Source: CAZLDI01 sp964558415 (GTDB taxonomy: Bacteria > Chloroflexota > Dehalococcoidia > SM23-28-2 > RBG-16-64-32). Taken from it: a DNA stretch of 64,000 nucleotides. Position 1 is the first letter of the stretch, and each line of letters begins with the position of its first letter. The stretch spans positions 62,001 through 126,000 of the forward strand of contig CAZLDI010000008.1 of NCBI GenBank assembly GCA_964558415.1. The letters are read 5' to 3'. The position numbers and the translations under genes are program-made. The notes beneath the pieces are model-generated. The model saw nothing but the letters and a program-made list of their open reading frames with translations. It was not told the origin of the DNA and searched no databases. Positions 49,987-59,073 of this stretch are shown one piece after another.

Positions 49987-52368
49987 ATGAGCACAGGACG
50001 GACCGTGAAACGGGCGGCGACCGGAGTCGCGCTGCTGGCCGGCGCAGCGGCGCTGGCCGCGGCCTACATGGTGCGGCGGCCGGTGCCCCGCCAGCGGGGG
50101 CGCGCCACTCTGCGCGGTCTGCGCGATACAGTGGAGATTATCCGAGACCGGTGGGGCGTGCCGCATATCTACGCCGGCAACACCCACGACGCGATGTTCG
50201 CGACAGGCTACGCGCAGGCGCAGGACCGTCTCTGGCAGATGGACTTCAACCGGCGGCTCGCGTCAGGGCAGCTCGCGGAGGTGCTCGGGCAGCCGGCGCT
50301 TGAGATTGATCGGCTGATCCGGCGCATCGGCTTCCGGCGGGCCGCGGCGCGGGACGTGGAGGACGCCACCGTGGAGGAGCGCGAGGCGTTGGAGGCGTTC
50401 GCAGCGGGCGTCAACGCGTACATCGCGCGTGGCAAGTCGCCGCTGGAGTTCACGATCCTGCGTTCGAAGCCGCGCAAGTGGGAGCCGGAAGACTCCCTGG
50501 CGTTCGGGCGCTTCATGTGCTGGTCGCTGGCGGGCAACTGGGACGCCGAAATCGTGCGCTCATGGACGGTCGAACGCTTCGGCGCGGCGCTGATGGCTGA
50601 GCTCGACCCCCGCTACCCGGGCGGCCACCCGCTGATCGTGCCGCCGGGCGCGGAGGCGAAAGGCGTTAACCCCGACGTCGCCGATGACCTGCACGCCGCG
50701 GAAGAGGTGTTCGCGCTGGCGGGCGGCGGCATGAGCAATAACTGGGCCGTCGACGGCTCGAAGTCCGTGACCGGCAAACCGCTCCTCGCAAGCGACCCGC
50801 ACCTGCCGCTCTCGATGCCCTCCATCTGGTGGGAGGTGCACATCGACTCCCCTGACCTGAAGGCAGCCGGAGCGGGGGTGCCCGGCCTGCCCGGCGTCAG
50901 CATGGGCCACAACGAACGCATCGCCTGGGGCATGACGGCCTCAATGGTGGACGGCGACGACCTCTTCGTCGAGCAGGTCGATCCGGCGGACCCCGCGCGC
51001 TATCGAGACGGCGACCGATGGGTCGAGGGCGAGCTGATCCGCGAGGAGATTAAGGTGCGCGGGCGCGCGACGCCCGTTGTCGAGGAGGTGCTCGTCACGC
51101 GTCACGGCCCGGTGATCAGCCCCGTGATCCGCGCGGAGACGCGCACGATGGCGCTGAAGACGATCGCCCTCGAGCCGATGCACCAGACACAGGGACAGCT
51201 CGACCTGATGCGCGCCGGCGACTGGGACAGCTTCCGCGATGCCTTGCGGGGCTGGCCGGTGCCGCTCAACTTCGCCTACGCGGACGTCGACGGCAACATC
51301 GGCTACCAGCTCGCCGGCTTCATGCCGGTACGCAAGAAGGGACACGGGACTGTACCGTCGCCCGGCTGGACGGGTGAGCACGACTGGGAGGGGCTGGTCC
51401 CGCTGGACGAGCTGCCCAACGCCTACAACCCGTCGACCCACTGGGTCGCCAGTGCCAACAACAAGATCGTCGACGATGACTTCCCGCACTTCCTCGGCGC
51501 GCACTTCGCGGACGGCTTCCGCCAGCAACGCATCATCGCGATGCTTGAGGAGAAGGAGAAGCACTCCGTCGAAGACTTCAAGCTCATGCACGTCGACCAG
51601 CTCTCGCTCGCCGCGAAAGAGCTGGTGCCGCAGATGCTGGCGCTTACGCCGAAGGACGATTGGAGTCGGCGGGGGCTGACGTTCCTGAAGGCCTGGGACT
51701 ACACGCTGGCCCCGGACAGTGTCGCCGCCTGCGTTTACGAGACGTTCTACGTGCATCTTGTGCGGCGCACGCTGGAAGAGAAGCTGGGCTCGTGGTCGGA
51801 CTTCTTCATGGGTAAGGGCATCCATCCAACGCGCAACAACGGCATGTTCTTCAACGTCGCGCACGGCTGGCTGCTCGAAAAGATGCGCGAGCGCCCGGCC
51901 TGGTTCGAAGGGAAGACGTGGCATGAGGCGATGGAGGAGTCGCTGGAGTCCGCGGTCACCGAACTGCGGAAGCTGCTCGGCGACGAGGTCTCCCGCTGGC
52001 AGTGGGGCCGCCTGCACAAGCAGCGCTTCAAGCACCCGCTGGGCGAGGTGCGCGGGCTTGACCGCGTGTTCAACCGCGGTCCCGTGCCCGTGGGTGGTGA
52101 CTCGAACACCGTCTGGCAGGCGTCCTACGCGCCGTACCACGGCTACGAGCTGAACAGCTTCACGGCGAGCTGGCGCCAGATCATCGACCTCGACGACTTC
52201 AACCGCAGCCAGGCGGTCCTCCCGTCCGGCCAGTCCGGCCACCCGGGCAGTCGCCACTACAGCGATATGATCCCGCTGTGGTCGAGCGGAGAGTATCACC
52301 CGATGCCCTGGGACCGCGAAGAAGTGGAAAAACACGCGCGAGGACGGCTGGAGCTGTCGCCGAACTAG
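49987..52368 (+). CDS. Penicillin acylase family protein (S45 Ntn-hydrolase)
   Basis: S45 enzymes are made as a single precursor that cuts itself to free an N-terminal serine. The 793-residue product has an N-terminal hydrophobic signal or anchor (about 10-28), an alpha-chain region with DRWGVPHIYAGNTHDAMFATGY and AQDRLWQMDF, the nucleophile Ser250 in GGGMSNNWAVDGSKS, followed by GKPLLASDPHL, and beta-chain motifs NFAYADVDGNIGYQLAG and the asparagine in ASANNKIV. Possible substrates are acyl-homoserine lactones, N-acyl amino acids or beta-lactams. ATG at 49987 follows GGAGGG. Confidence 0.95.
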   Translation: MSTGRTVKRAATGVALLAGAAALAAAYMVRRPVPRQRGRATLRGLRDTVEIIRDRWGVPHIYAGNTHDAMFATGYAQAQDRLWQMDFNRRLASGQLAEVLGQPALEIDRLIRRIGFRRAAARDVEDATVEEREALEAFAAGVNAYIARGKSPLEFTILRSKPRKWEPEDSLAFGRFMCWSLAGNWDAEIVRSWTVERFGAALMAELDPRYPGGHPLIVPPGAEAKGVNPDVADDLHAAEEVFALAGGGMSNNWAVDGSKSVTGKPLLASDPHLPLSMPSIWWEVHIDSPDLKAAGAGVPGLPGVSMGHNERIAWGMTASMVDGDDLFVEQVDPADPARYRDGDRWVEGELIREEIKVRGRATPVVEEVLVTRHGPVISPVIRAETRTMALKTIALEPMHQTQGQLDLMRAGDWDSFRDALRGWPVPLNFAYADVDGNIGYQLAGFMPVRKKGHGTVPSPGWTGEHDWEGLVPLDELPNAYNPSTHWVASANNKIVDDDFPHFLGAHFADGFRQQRIIAMLEEKEKHSVEDFKLMHVDQLSLAAKELVPQMLALTPKDDWSRRGLTFLKAWDYTLAPDSVAACVYETFYVHLVRRTLEEKLGSWSDFFMGKGIHPTRNNGMFFNVAHGWLLEKMRERPAWFEGKTWHEAMEESLESAVTELRKLLGDEVSRWQWGRLHKQRFKHPLGEVRGLDRVFNRGPVPVGGDSNTVWQASYAPYHGYELNSFTASWRQIIDLDDFNRSQAVLPSGQSGHPGSRHYSDMIPLWSSGEYHPMPWDREEVEKHARGRLELSPN

Positions 52369-52384
52369 GAGAGCGAAAGCAAGA

Positions 52385-53719
52385 ATGAAGCCCCAGACCA
52401 AGTACGCGCGCTCCGGGGAGGTGAACGTCGCCTACCAGGTGCTCGGCGACGGGCCAATCGATCTCGTCTGCGCCCCTGCCCTCATCAGCCACGTCGAGCA
52501 CATGTGGGATCGCCCGGCTGTCGCCCGGTTCTACGAGCGGCTCGCGTCGTTCAGCCGCCTCATCGTTTTCGACAAGCGCGGTACCGGCGCCTCCGATCCA
52601 GTCTCGGCGATCCCGACGCTGGAAGACCGGATGGATGACATCCGAGCGGTGATGGACGCGGCCCGCTCGGAGCAGGCAGCGCTCTTCGGCTTGTCCGACG
52701 GCGCCAGTATGGCCACCCTCTTCGCGGCAACATATCCGGGCCGGACACGCGCGCTCGTCACCTACGCACCCCTCTTGAGAATGATGTGGGCGCCTGACTG
52801 GACGTTTGGGATTACGTCGGACTTCTACGCGGCCTTCCAAGCCTCTGTTTTCGAGCATTGGGGCGAGGAGGGTGCGGGCATGAGCCTCATAACCATCGAA
52901 CCGGAATTGGCCGCAGACCCAGTGTTCCCGGAATGGTGGGCCCGCTACCAGCGTCTGTCCGCTAGCCCGGGGATGATGAAGGCGCTGCTTGAGATGAACA
53001 GCCAGATCGATGTCCGCCACGTCCTACCCGCGATCTCCGCTCCGACCCTGATTCTGCATCGCAAGAACGATATGGTCGTGAACATCGAGCAGGGCCGCTA
53101 CATGGCACGCGCGGTTACGGGTGCCAGATACGTTGAACTCCCCGGTGGATCACACTGGCCGTTCATGGTTGTGGCCGAGGACGTGCTTCACGAGATCGAG
53201 GAGTTCCTCACCGGCACACGGAGCGAACCCGACCCGGACCGCGTGCTGGCGACTGTCATGTTCACGGACATCGTGAGCTCGACGGAGCGGGCGGCTGAGG
53301 TGGGCGACGCGAAGTGGCGCGGATTGCTCGAGAGGCACAACGATATTGTGCGACTTGAGTTAGATCGCTGGCGCGGACGTGAGGTGAAAAACACCGGCGA
53401 TGGCGTGCTCGCTACGTTCGACGGCCCGGGACGGGCGATCCGCTGCGCCGCTGCGCTAAGCGAAGCGCTGAGGCCCGCGGGCCTCGAGATCAGGGCGGGG
53501 CTCCACACGGGCGAGTGCGAGCTAATGGGCGAAGACATCGGCGGCATTTCGGTCCATATCGCGTCACGCGTGGCCTCCCTGGCCGGAGCCGGTGAGGTGT
53601 TGGTGTCGCGCACAGTCAAAGACCTGGTGGCGGGGTCAGGCATCACGTTCGAGGAGCGCGGTCGGCACGCCTTGAAGGGTGTACCGGATGAGTGGGACCT
53701 GTTCGCTGCGAGTCCCTAG
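52385..53719 (+). CDS. Alpha/beta-hydrolase fused to class III adenylate cyclase (first copy)
   Basis: The 444-residue product has an alpha/beta hydrolase domain (about 1-275) with FDKRGTGASD, serine elbow FGLSDGASM, acid in HRKNDMVV and histidine in PGGSHWPF, then a class III nucleotide cyclase domain (about 285-444). The cyclase shows metal-binding aspartates in VMFTDIVSSTE and NTGDGVLATF, the adenine-selecting lysine in REVKNTGDG, aspartate in GEDIGGISVHIASR, and the transition-state arginine in the last motif; the usual asparagine there is histidine. Making cAMP in response to a small ligand of the hydrolase domain is inferred. A near-identical architecture follows 59 bases downstream. 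Confidence 0.93.
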   Translation: MKPQTKYARSGEVNVAYQVLGDGPIDLVCAPALISHVEHMWDRPAVARFYERLASFSRLIVFDKRGTGASDPVSAIPTLEDRMDDIRAVMDAARSEQAALFGLSDGASMATLFAATYPGRTRALVTYAPLLRMMWAPDWTFGITSDFYAAFQASVFEHWGEEGAGMSLITIEPELAADPVFPEWWARYQRLSASPGMMKALLEMNSQIDVRHVLPAISAPTLILHRKNDMVVNIEQGRYMARAVTGARYVELPGGSHWPFMVVAEDVLHEIEEFLTGTRSEPDPDRVLATVMFTDIVSSTERAAEVGDAKWRGLLERHNDIVRLELDRWRGREVKNTGDGVLATFDGPGRAIRCAAALSEALRPAGLEIRAGLHTGECELMGEDIGGISVHIASRVASLAGAGEVLVSRTVKDLVAGSGITFEERGRHALKGVPDEWDLFAASP

Positions 53720-53778
53720 TTTGAAGATTTCGCAGACGAAAGGGGCGGCCGCGCAGTTGAGCAGTTACGGCATTTGAC

Positions 53779-55098
53779 ATGACTCCACAAACTAAGTACA
53801 CAAAAAGCGGAGACGTAAACATTGCCTACCAGGTGGTTGGGGAGGGACCTCTCGACCTCGTGGTTGTTCCGTCCTATGCTTCTCATCTGGAATTGCAGTG
53901 GGAAGAGCCGGCCTACGCCAGATTCCTTCAACGACTTGCCTCCTTCAGCCGCCTCATCCTGTTCGATAAGCGAGGGACGGGGCTCTCCGACCGCGTTGCT
54001 GATGCTGATCTCCCGACCCTTGAGGAGCGCATGGACGACATGCGGGCCGTTGTGGATGCGGTGGGCTCGGATCGGGCCGCTCTCTTTGGCGTCTCCGAGG
54101 GCGGACCCATGTCCGCCCTGTTCGCGGCCACATATCCGCAGAGGACCTCGGCACTCATTCTCTACGGGTCCTTCGCACGAATGCCGATTGTAGATGTCAC
54201 GACTCCGGCCCAAAGACAGGCGATCATTCAGGCGAGAGAAGATACCTGGGGCGGACCGGAAAGGGTGGCCCATTTCGCCCCGAGTATGATCAACGACGAG
54301 GCCTTCAAGCAGCGTTTTGCTCGATTTGAGCGCATGGCCGCAAGCCCGAGAGCGGCTGCCCTGCTGACCAAAATGAACTTCGAGATCGACATTAGCCACG
54401 TCCTGCCGACCATACGCGTCCCCACACTCGTCCTGCACCGATCTGATGAACTCGTTGCCCTGGTGGCCTGCGGTCGCTATCTCGCTGAGCACATTCCCGG
54501 AGCCAGATATATCGAGCTTCCCGGGAAGGACCACCTACCCTGGGTCGGCGACCAGGACGCGATCCTCGACGAAGTCGAGGAGTATCTCACCGGCGTGCGT
54601 CCCGGGCCGGAGCCAGACCGCGTCCTGGCGACTGTTATGTTTACGGACATCGTCAGTTCGACGGAGCGGGCCGCCGAGGTGGGTGATGCGAGCTGGCGGG
54701 GCCTGCTCGAGACGCACAACAATATCGTGCGGATTGAGTTGGAACGGTGGCGCGGCCGTGAGGTGAAGAACACCGGCGACGGCGTCCTCGCAACGTTCGA
54801 CGGCCCTGGCCGGGCGATCCGCTGTGCCGCTGCGCTAATGGAAGCGCTGAGGCCGGCGGGCCTCGAGATCAGAGCAGGGCTGCACACCGGAGAGTGCGAG
54901 CTGATGGGCGGAGACATTGGCGGCATCGCGGTGCATATTGCGGCCCGAGTGGCGGCGCTGGCCGGAGCCGGAGAAGTACTGGTCTCCAGCACCGTGAAGG
55001 ATCTTGTGGCTGGATCTGGAATCTCCTTCGAGGAGCGCGGGCGCAGGGCTCTCAAGGGTGTGCCCGGGGAGTGGGAACTGTTCGCGGCAAGGCCCTAG
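53779..55098 (+). CDS. Alpha/beta-hydrolase fused to class III adenylate cyclase (second copy)
   Basis: This 439-residue paralogue of the preceding gene has serine elbow FGVSEGGPM, acid in LHRSDELVAL and histidine in PGKDHLPW, and a cyclase domain with VMFTDIVSSTE, VKNTGDGVLATF and GGDIGGIAVHIAARVA. The cyclase halves of the two proteins are nearly identical, whereas the hydrolase halves differ widely. That pattern fits two sensors with different ligands feeding one signal, or gene conversion over the cyclase part. Here too histidine replaces the usual asparagine next to the catalytic arginine. pgk starts 10 bases after it. Confidence 0.93.
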   Translation: MTPQTKYTKSGDVNIAYQVVGEGPLDLVVVPSYASHLELQWEEPAYARFLQRLASFSRLILFDKRGTGLSDRVADADLPTLEERMDDMRAVVDAVGSDRAALFGVSEGGPMSALFAATYPQRTSALILYGSFARMPIVDVTTPAQRQAIIQAREDTWGGPERVAHFAPSMINDEAFKQRFARFERMAASPRAAALLTKMNFEIDISHVLPTIRVPTLVLHRSDELVALVACGRYLAEHIPGARYIELPGKDHLPWVGDQDAILDEVEEYLTGVRPGPEPDRVLATVMFTDIVSSTERAAEVGDASWRGLLETHNNIVRIELERWRGREVKNTGDGVLATFDGPGRAIRCAAALMEALRPAGLEIRAGLHTGECELMGGDIGGIAVHIAARVAALAGAGEVLVSSTVKDLVAGSGISFEERGRRALKGVPGEWELFAARP

Positions 55099-55108
55099 CG
55101 GGTGTAAC

Positions 55109-56317
55109 GTGAAGAAGAAGACCATTCGCGATATCGACATCGCTGGCAAGCGCGTCCTCCTGCGCGTCGACTACAACATACCGCTGGACGCCGGTCACCC
55201 GGACGGGCGGGGGTCTCCCCGCATCCTCGATGACTCGCGCATCCGGGCGACGCTGCCGACGATCGAGTATCTCCGCGAACGCGGCGCGAAGGTGGTCCTG
55301 ATGTCGCACCTTGGGCGGCCTAAAGGACGGGACGAGCAGCTGAGCCTGAATCCCGTCGCCGCCCGGCTCGCCGAACTGCTCGGCGTGCCTGTCAGGACGA
55401 CGGACTGCTGCACCGGCGCCGAGGTGCAGCGCGCCGCCCAATCCCTCGGTCCGGGCGAGGTGCTGCTGCTGGAGAACCTGCGCTTCCACGCGGAGGAGGA
55501 GGCGAACGACCCGGAATACGCGAAGGCGCTCGCCAGCCTGGCGGAGGTGTTCGTGAACGACGCCTTCGGGACGGCGCACCGGGCGCACGCCTCCACGGCG
55601 GGGGTCGCGCGCTATCTCCCGGCTGTAGCGGGGCTCCTGATGGAGAAGGAGATCGAGTACCTCGGGCGCTGCGTAGAGGGTGCCGAGCGCCCGTACGCGG
55701 CGATCATCGGCGGGGCTAAGATCAGCACTAAAATGGCCGTGCTGGAGAGCCTGCTCGCGAAGGTCGACAAACTGCTCCTCGGCGGTGGTATGGCGAACAC
55801 CTTCCTGAAGGCGGAGGGGTTCAACGTGGGGGAGTCGCTCGTCGAGGACGACTACCTGGAGCAGGCCCGGCGGGTGATGGCGGCGGCCGAAGACAAGCGC
55901 GTGAGACTGCTGCTACCCGCCGACGTAATCGTCGCCGAGCGCTTCGCGGCGGACTCCCCGGCGAAGCGCGTCTCCGTCCGCGACGTCCCTGACGGCTGGC
56001 GCATCATGGACGTCGGCGAGACTACGATCGATGTCTACGCGAAGGCTTTGGAGGGCTGCCGGACAGTCGTCTGGAACGGCCCGATGGGCGTGATCGAGAT
56101 GGCCCCGTTCGCGCACGGCTCACACCGTCTGGCCGCCGTGATCGCCAACCTGACAGACGCCACAACCATCATCGGCGGCGGCGAGACAGCAGCCGTGGTC
56201 GAGCAGATCGGGCTGCATAACAGGTTCTCGCACGTTAGCACCGGCGGCGGCGCCTCGCTCGAGTTCCTGGAGGGGAAGGAGCTGCCAGGGATGGTGGCTT
56301 TGCTGGATGCTGAATGA
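55109..56317 (+). CDS. pgk: Phosphoglycerate kinase
   Basis: Pgk converts 1,3-bisphosphoglycerate and ADP to 3-phosphoglycerate and ATP. The 402-residue product has RVLLRVDYNIPL, MSHLGRPKGRDEQ, LLLENLRFHAEEE, VNDAFGTAHRAHASTAG, IIGGAKISTKMAVL, VWNGPMGVIEM and GGGETAAVVEQIG, all expected. Start is GTG at 55109 with a weak ribosome site. A 10-base gap separates it from the second cyclase. The other glycolytic genes apgM and tpiA lie 2.8-4 kb downstream. Confidence 0.97.
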   Translation: MKKKTIRDIDIAGKRVLLRVDYNIPLDAGHPDGRGSPRILDDSRIRATLPTIEYLRERGAKVVLMSHLGRPKGRDEQLSLNPVAARLAELLGVPVRTTDCCTGAEVQRAAQSLGPGEVLLLENLRFHAEEEANDPEYAKALASLAEVFVNDAFGTAHRAHASTAGVARYLPAVAGLLMEKEIEYLGRCVEGAERPYAAIIGGAKISTKMAVLESLLAKVDKLLLGGGMANTFLKAEGFNVGESLVEDDYLEQARRVMAAAEDKRVRLLLPADVIVAERFAADSPAKRVSVRDVPDGWRIMDVGETTIDVYAKALEGCRTVVWNGPMGVIEMAPFAHGSHRLAAVIANLTDATTIIGGGETAAVVEQIGLHNRFSHVSTGGGASLEFLEGKELPGMVALLDAE

Positions 56318-56428
56318 GGATGGTCCGCCCGCATTCGAGCGGATGCGGGGTGAGTTCGGCGTGGCGCATTTCGTTTGACAGACTGCGCTTACGGGCGGAT
56401 ACTTTCGGCGCGGGTGAGGTCGATTTGG

Positions 56429-57178
56429 ATGCGAAGACGATTCGTTGGATTATTCCTGCTCTGTGGTGTCTCGCTCATCCTCGCCGCCTGCGATCCCGGT
56501 AGCAAGGAGGTTTCAAGATCGGATGAGTTGCGAGGCCTGTCGGCCGAAGAGATATTGGACCTGGTCGACGACGACGCCGCGACGGTGCAGAGCATACAGG
56601 AGCGGCGCACCGATACGTCCACGCAGGTGATTGACCCGTTCGGCGGCAACCTCGACGACAGCGATGAGACGCATTACCTCACAATACGCGTCGGCGATGA
56701 CTATTACGAAAAGAATCTCTCGCCGAATTCTGGATGCGACGACGAGCCGGCCTGCCTGCCTGGCCCCTTCGACGAGACACTCTCTTATCGCGGCAAGCGT
56801 TACGTCATTTCCGAAAATGGCGGCTGGGTTGATGAGGATAGCTTCTATTCCGGTACCAGATTGACCTGGATAGTTTCCGACGACGACGAGGGAAGTTGCT
56901 CCGCATCTGAGGCAAGCTCGGAAGCGTACGACCGCTATGCAAGTGCGAGTGCGTTGTACTCGATCCCACTGTTCGAGATCGACGCTATCGAGCGACTGGA
57001 TGACGTCACCGAAGGAATTACCCCGCTCTGGCGGCTGCGGGTCGAGACCACCTTATCCCTGGGCGCGCTTGGGCGATGCGTACGAAGCGTGTGGCCTACC
57101 AATACCCGAGCCACCCTCTGCATTCTTCGAGAAGCTGTATCCCGATCGGATCAGGACCACCACGTTGCTCTGGATTGA
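56429..57178 (+). CDS. Putative lipoprotein, probably frameshifted
   Basis: The reading from ATG at 56429 has a lipoprotein signal with lipobox LILAAC, then an acidic domain with SAEEILDLVDDDAATVQS and HYLTIRVGDDYYEKN, resembling LolA/LppX-like lipoproteins in which strands alternate with acidic loops. After about residue 210 the frame becomes implausible (LGALGRCVRSVWPTNTRATLC) and ends at 57178. The next frame carries a convincing continuation, LGDAYEACGLPIPEP onward to 57320. A one-base shift near 57045-57070 would join them into a protein of about 296 residues. Confidence 0.65.
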   Translation: MRRRFVGLFLLCGVSLILAACDPGSKEVSRSDELRGLSAEEILDLVDDDAATVQSIQERRTDTSTQVIDPFGGNLDDSDETHYLTIRVGDDYYEKNLSPNSGCDDEPACLPGPFDETLSYRGKRYVISENGGWVDEDSFYSGTRLTWIVSDDDEGSCSASEASSEAYDRYASASALYSIPLFEIDAIERLDDVTEGITPLWRLRVETTLSLGALGRCVRSVWPTNTRATLCILREAVSRSDQDHHVALD

Positions 57179-57320
57179 CCCTGAGACTCATTATGCAGTG
57201 CGGACGATATCTGACGCCGAATGGTACAACCGCGGGGGAGAACTGACCAGAGCAAGTAGCACCGAATCGACCTATTCGGACTTCAACCTGGTGGTGTTGC
57301 CCGGCCCTCTGCCGGAATAG
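57069..57320 (+). pseudogene. C-terminal part of the lipoprotein in the shifted frame
   Basis: This frame encodes LGDAYEACGLPIPEPPSAFF, then LYPDRIRTTTLLWIDPETHY and AVRTISDAEWYNRGG, ending PGPLPE. TTLLWIDPETHYAVR is the kind of strand found in LolA-like and LppX-like lipoproteins. It has no start of its own and probably belongs to the preceding gene. Confidence 0.55.
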
Positions 57321-57362
57321 CGTTGTACTGCAAGATGAAGCGCCCAACACCCTAAAGCACCG

Positions 57363-58604
57363 CTACAACCCCCGCATCCTCCGTGACCCCAACCCCAGCA
57401 GCGCCGCGCACACGAACCCCGCGAGCGCGAAGGCGAAGACCGACGCCTGCACTCCGAATGCGTCCGCCGACGCCCCCATGCCGAGGTTGCCGAACGGCGT
57501 GAACCCTCCCGCCATACTGTAGAGCGAGAGCACGCGCCCGCGGTATTCGCCCGCGACGTTTAGCTGCAGCAGCGTCTGGTTCAGCGTCACCATCATCGAC
57601 CAGCCGACGCCCGCTACGACCAGGATGCCGAATGACAGCACGAACACCGTCGAAAGCGCGAACAGCGCCACCATCGCCATGTAGAGCAGTGAGGCGATAC
57701 CCATCGCGCGCCCCTTGTGCCGCGAATGCGTCATATTGGCGACGATCAACCCGCCCGGTATCGAGCCGAAGCCCACGCCGGTCAGGAGTACGCCGAAGCC
57801 GAACGAGCCGACGTCCAGGACGTCCTCCGCGAAGATCGGCATCATCGAGACGTAGGGGTAGATCAGCAGACTCGGCACCGCGTTCAGGAGGACGAGCCGC
57901 AGGACCGTGGGGTCCCCCCGCACGTAGGACACGCCGTCACGAATCCCTTGCCAGACGGGGGTGCGCAAGGACTCTGTGTGGGCGACAGGCTTCAACGTCA
58001 TCGTCGCGACCGTCGCCAGCGCGAAGAACACAGCCTGCGCGTAGTAGGACGAAGCTACGCCCGTCACGCCGATCAGCAGCCCGCCGACCGACGGCGCGAC
58101 GATCCGCGAGAGGTTCGAGACGACAGCGTTGAGAGCGATCGCGTTCGTCAGGTTCTCGCTGCCCACGACGTCGTAGACGAGCACCTGGCGCGCCGGCACG
58201 TTGATGGCGTTCGAGACGCCCGCGATGCAGACGAGCCCGTAAAGGTGCCACATGCGGACGGCGTCCGTCGAGACGAGGACAGCGATTAACAAAGCGACGA
58301 GGCCGGGCACGACCTGCGTGATTGCTGCGAGCTGCCGCCGGTCGAGGCGATCGGCCATGACGCCCGCGATGGGCGAAAAGAGGAGCTGAGTGATGCCGCG
58401 GATGAAGCCGATGAGTCCGAGTTGCAGCGGCGAGTCCGTGAGCTGGAGGACAAGCCAGCCGCGCGCCACTTCCTCCATCCACCCCGCGATCTGCGAGAGC
58501 GCGGTGCCGGTGAGGAGGGACGGGAACTGCGGTATCGAGAGCGAGGCGAAGGTATCGCTGCGCGCGATGCGGGACGTGACAGCGGGCCGGTCGGGGGAGT
58601 GCAT
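57363..58604 (-). CDS. MFS transporter (EntS/MFS_3-like)
   Basis: The 413-residue protein has about twelve membrane segments. FRGITQLLFSPIAGVMADRLDRRQ is the loop 2-3 region (GxxxDRxDRR), with NAINVPARQVLVYDVVG typical of the MFS_3 group related to enterobactin and macrolide exporters, and SRHKGRAMG in the central loop. It exports unknown compounds. Start is ATG at 58604. It is convergent with the lipoprotein gene. Confidence 0.93.
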   Translation of the reverse strand: MHSPDRPAVTSRIARSDTFASLSIPQFPSLLTGTALSQIAGWMEEVARGWLVLQLTDSPLQLGLIGFIRGITQLLFSPIAGVMADRLDRRQLAAITQVVPGLVALLIAVLVSTDAVRMWHLYGLVCIAGVSNAINVPARQVLVYDVVGSENLTNAIALNAVVSNLSRIVAPSVGGLLIGVTGVASSYYAQAVFFALATVATMTLKPVAHTESLRTPVWQGIRDGVSYVRGDPTVLRLVLLNAVPSLLIYPYVSMMPIFAEDVLDVGSFGFGVLLTGVGFGSIPGGLIVANMTHSRHKGRAMGIASLLYMAMVALFALSTVFVLSFGILVVAGVGWSMMVTLNQTLLQLNVAGEYRGRVLSLYSMAGGFTPFGNLGMGASADAFGVQASVFAFALAGFVCAALLGLGSRRMRGL

Positions 58605-58751
58605 GTCGCCTATGATATGGGCCCACGGCAGCGTGGCTGTAGGGGACTCGGCCTAGCCGCAGTGCGACCGACGAGTACCTGAGGGCGAGCGAGAAGCGGC
58701 GGGGCTGGCGGGCCTCATTCAAGGGTGATGAACCTCGCGCAGCGAGTTTTC

Positions 58752-58922
58752 TTAGTCGATGAGCGAGGCAATTATGGTCAGAAGGCCGCCGACGATCACG
58801 AACCCGCCCGCCACAAGCATCAGCGTTAGCCCAGACAGATGGTCCTCGAGTTTTGCTAATCGTCGGCTGACGTCGAGGAAATCTCGCTCTTCTGAACTGG
58901 TCCTTCGAGCGCGCTGATTCAC
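58752..58922 (-). CDS. Small single-span membrane protein (56 aa)
   Basis: The frame from GTG at 58922 encodes a charged, coiled-coil-like N-terminal half (DFLDVSRRLAKLEDHLSG) followed by a hydrophobic helix LTLMLVAGGFVIVGGLLTII and ends SLID. The sharp change from charged to hydrophobic is not expected by chance. No ribosome site is clear, so the start is uncertain. It lies between the MFS gene and apgM, in the 469-base gap. Confidence 0.5.
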   Translation of the reverse strand: MNQRARRTSSEERDFLDVSRRLAKLEDHLSGLTLMLVAGGFVIVGGLLTIIASLID

Positions 58923-58939
58923 AATTCAATGTTGAAGGG

Positions 58940-59043
58940 CGTGGACAACTTCGGCAATGGGCTTATACACAAGATTATTCGACATCTCATCCACAAACCT
59001 CACCCACAAACCTTTTGGAACGCCTGTTCATTAGTTTTCCACT
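58940..59043. promoter_or_regulatory. Cluster of DnaA-box-like sequences
   Basis: TTATACACA (58963-58971) matches the DnaA box consensus TTATNCACA exactly. TCATCCACA (58987-58995) has one mismatch to TTATCCACA, and TCACCCACA (59000-59008) and TTTTCCACT (59035-59043) have two. A reverse site CGTGGACAA is at 58940-58948. The stretch is unusually AT-rich for this region. Whether DnaA binds is not shown. Confidence 0.4.
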
Positions 59044-59073
59044 AGGACTGATCGTGAGGCATAATCATCCGCA

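Noticed and set aside
49201..50187. Long minus-strand frames with repeated FADSGHWAG and PPLQDPPLRY motifs
   Set aside because: They arise from the GC-rich tandem repeat and run antisense through the tsaC-type gene; there is no ribosome site and no family match.
50941..52401. 486-residue minus-strand frame opposite the penicillin acylase
   Set aside because: Shadow of the acylase frame; the plus-strand protein has all S45 motifs.
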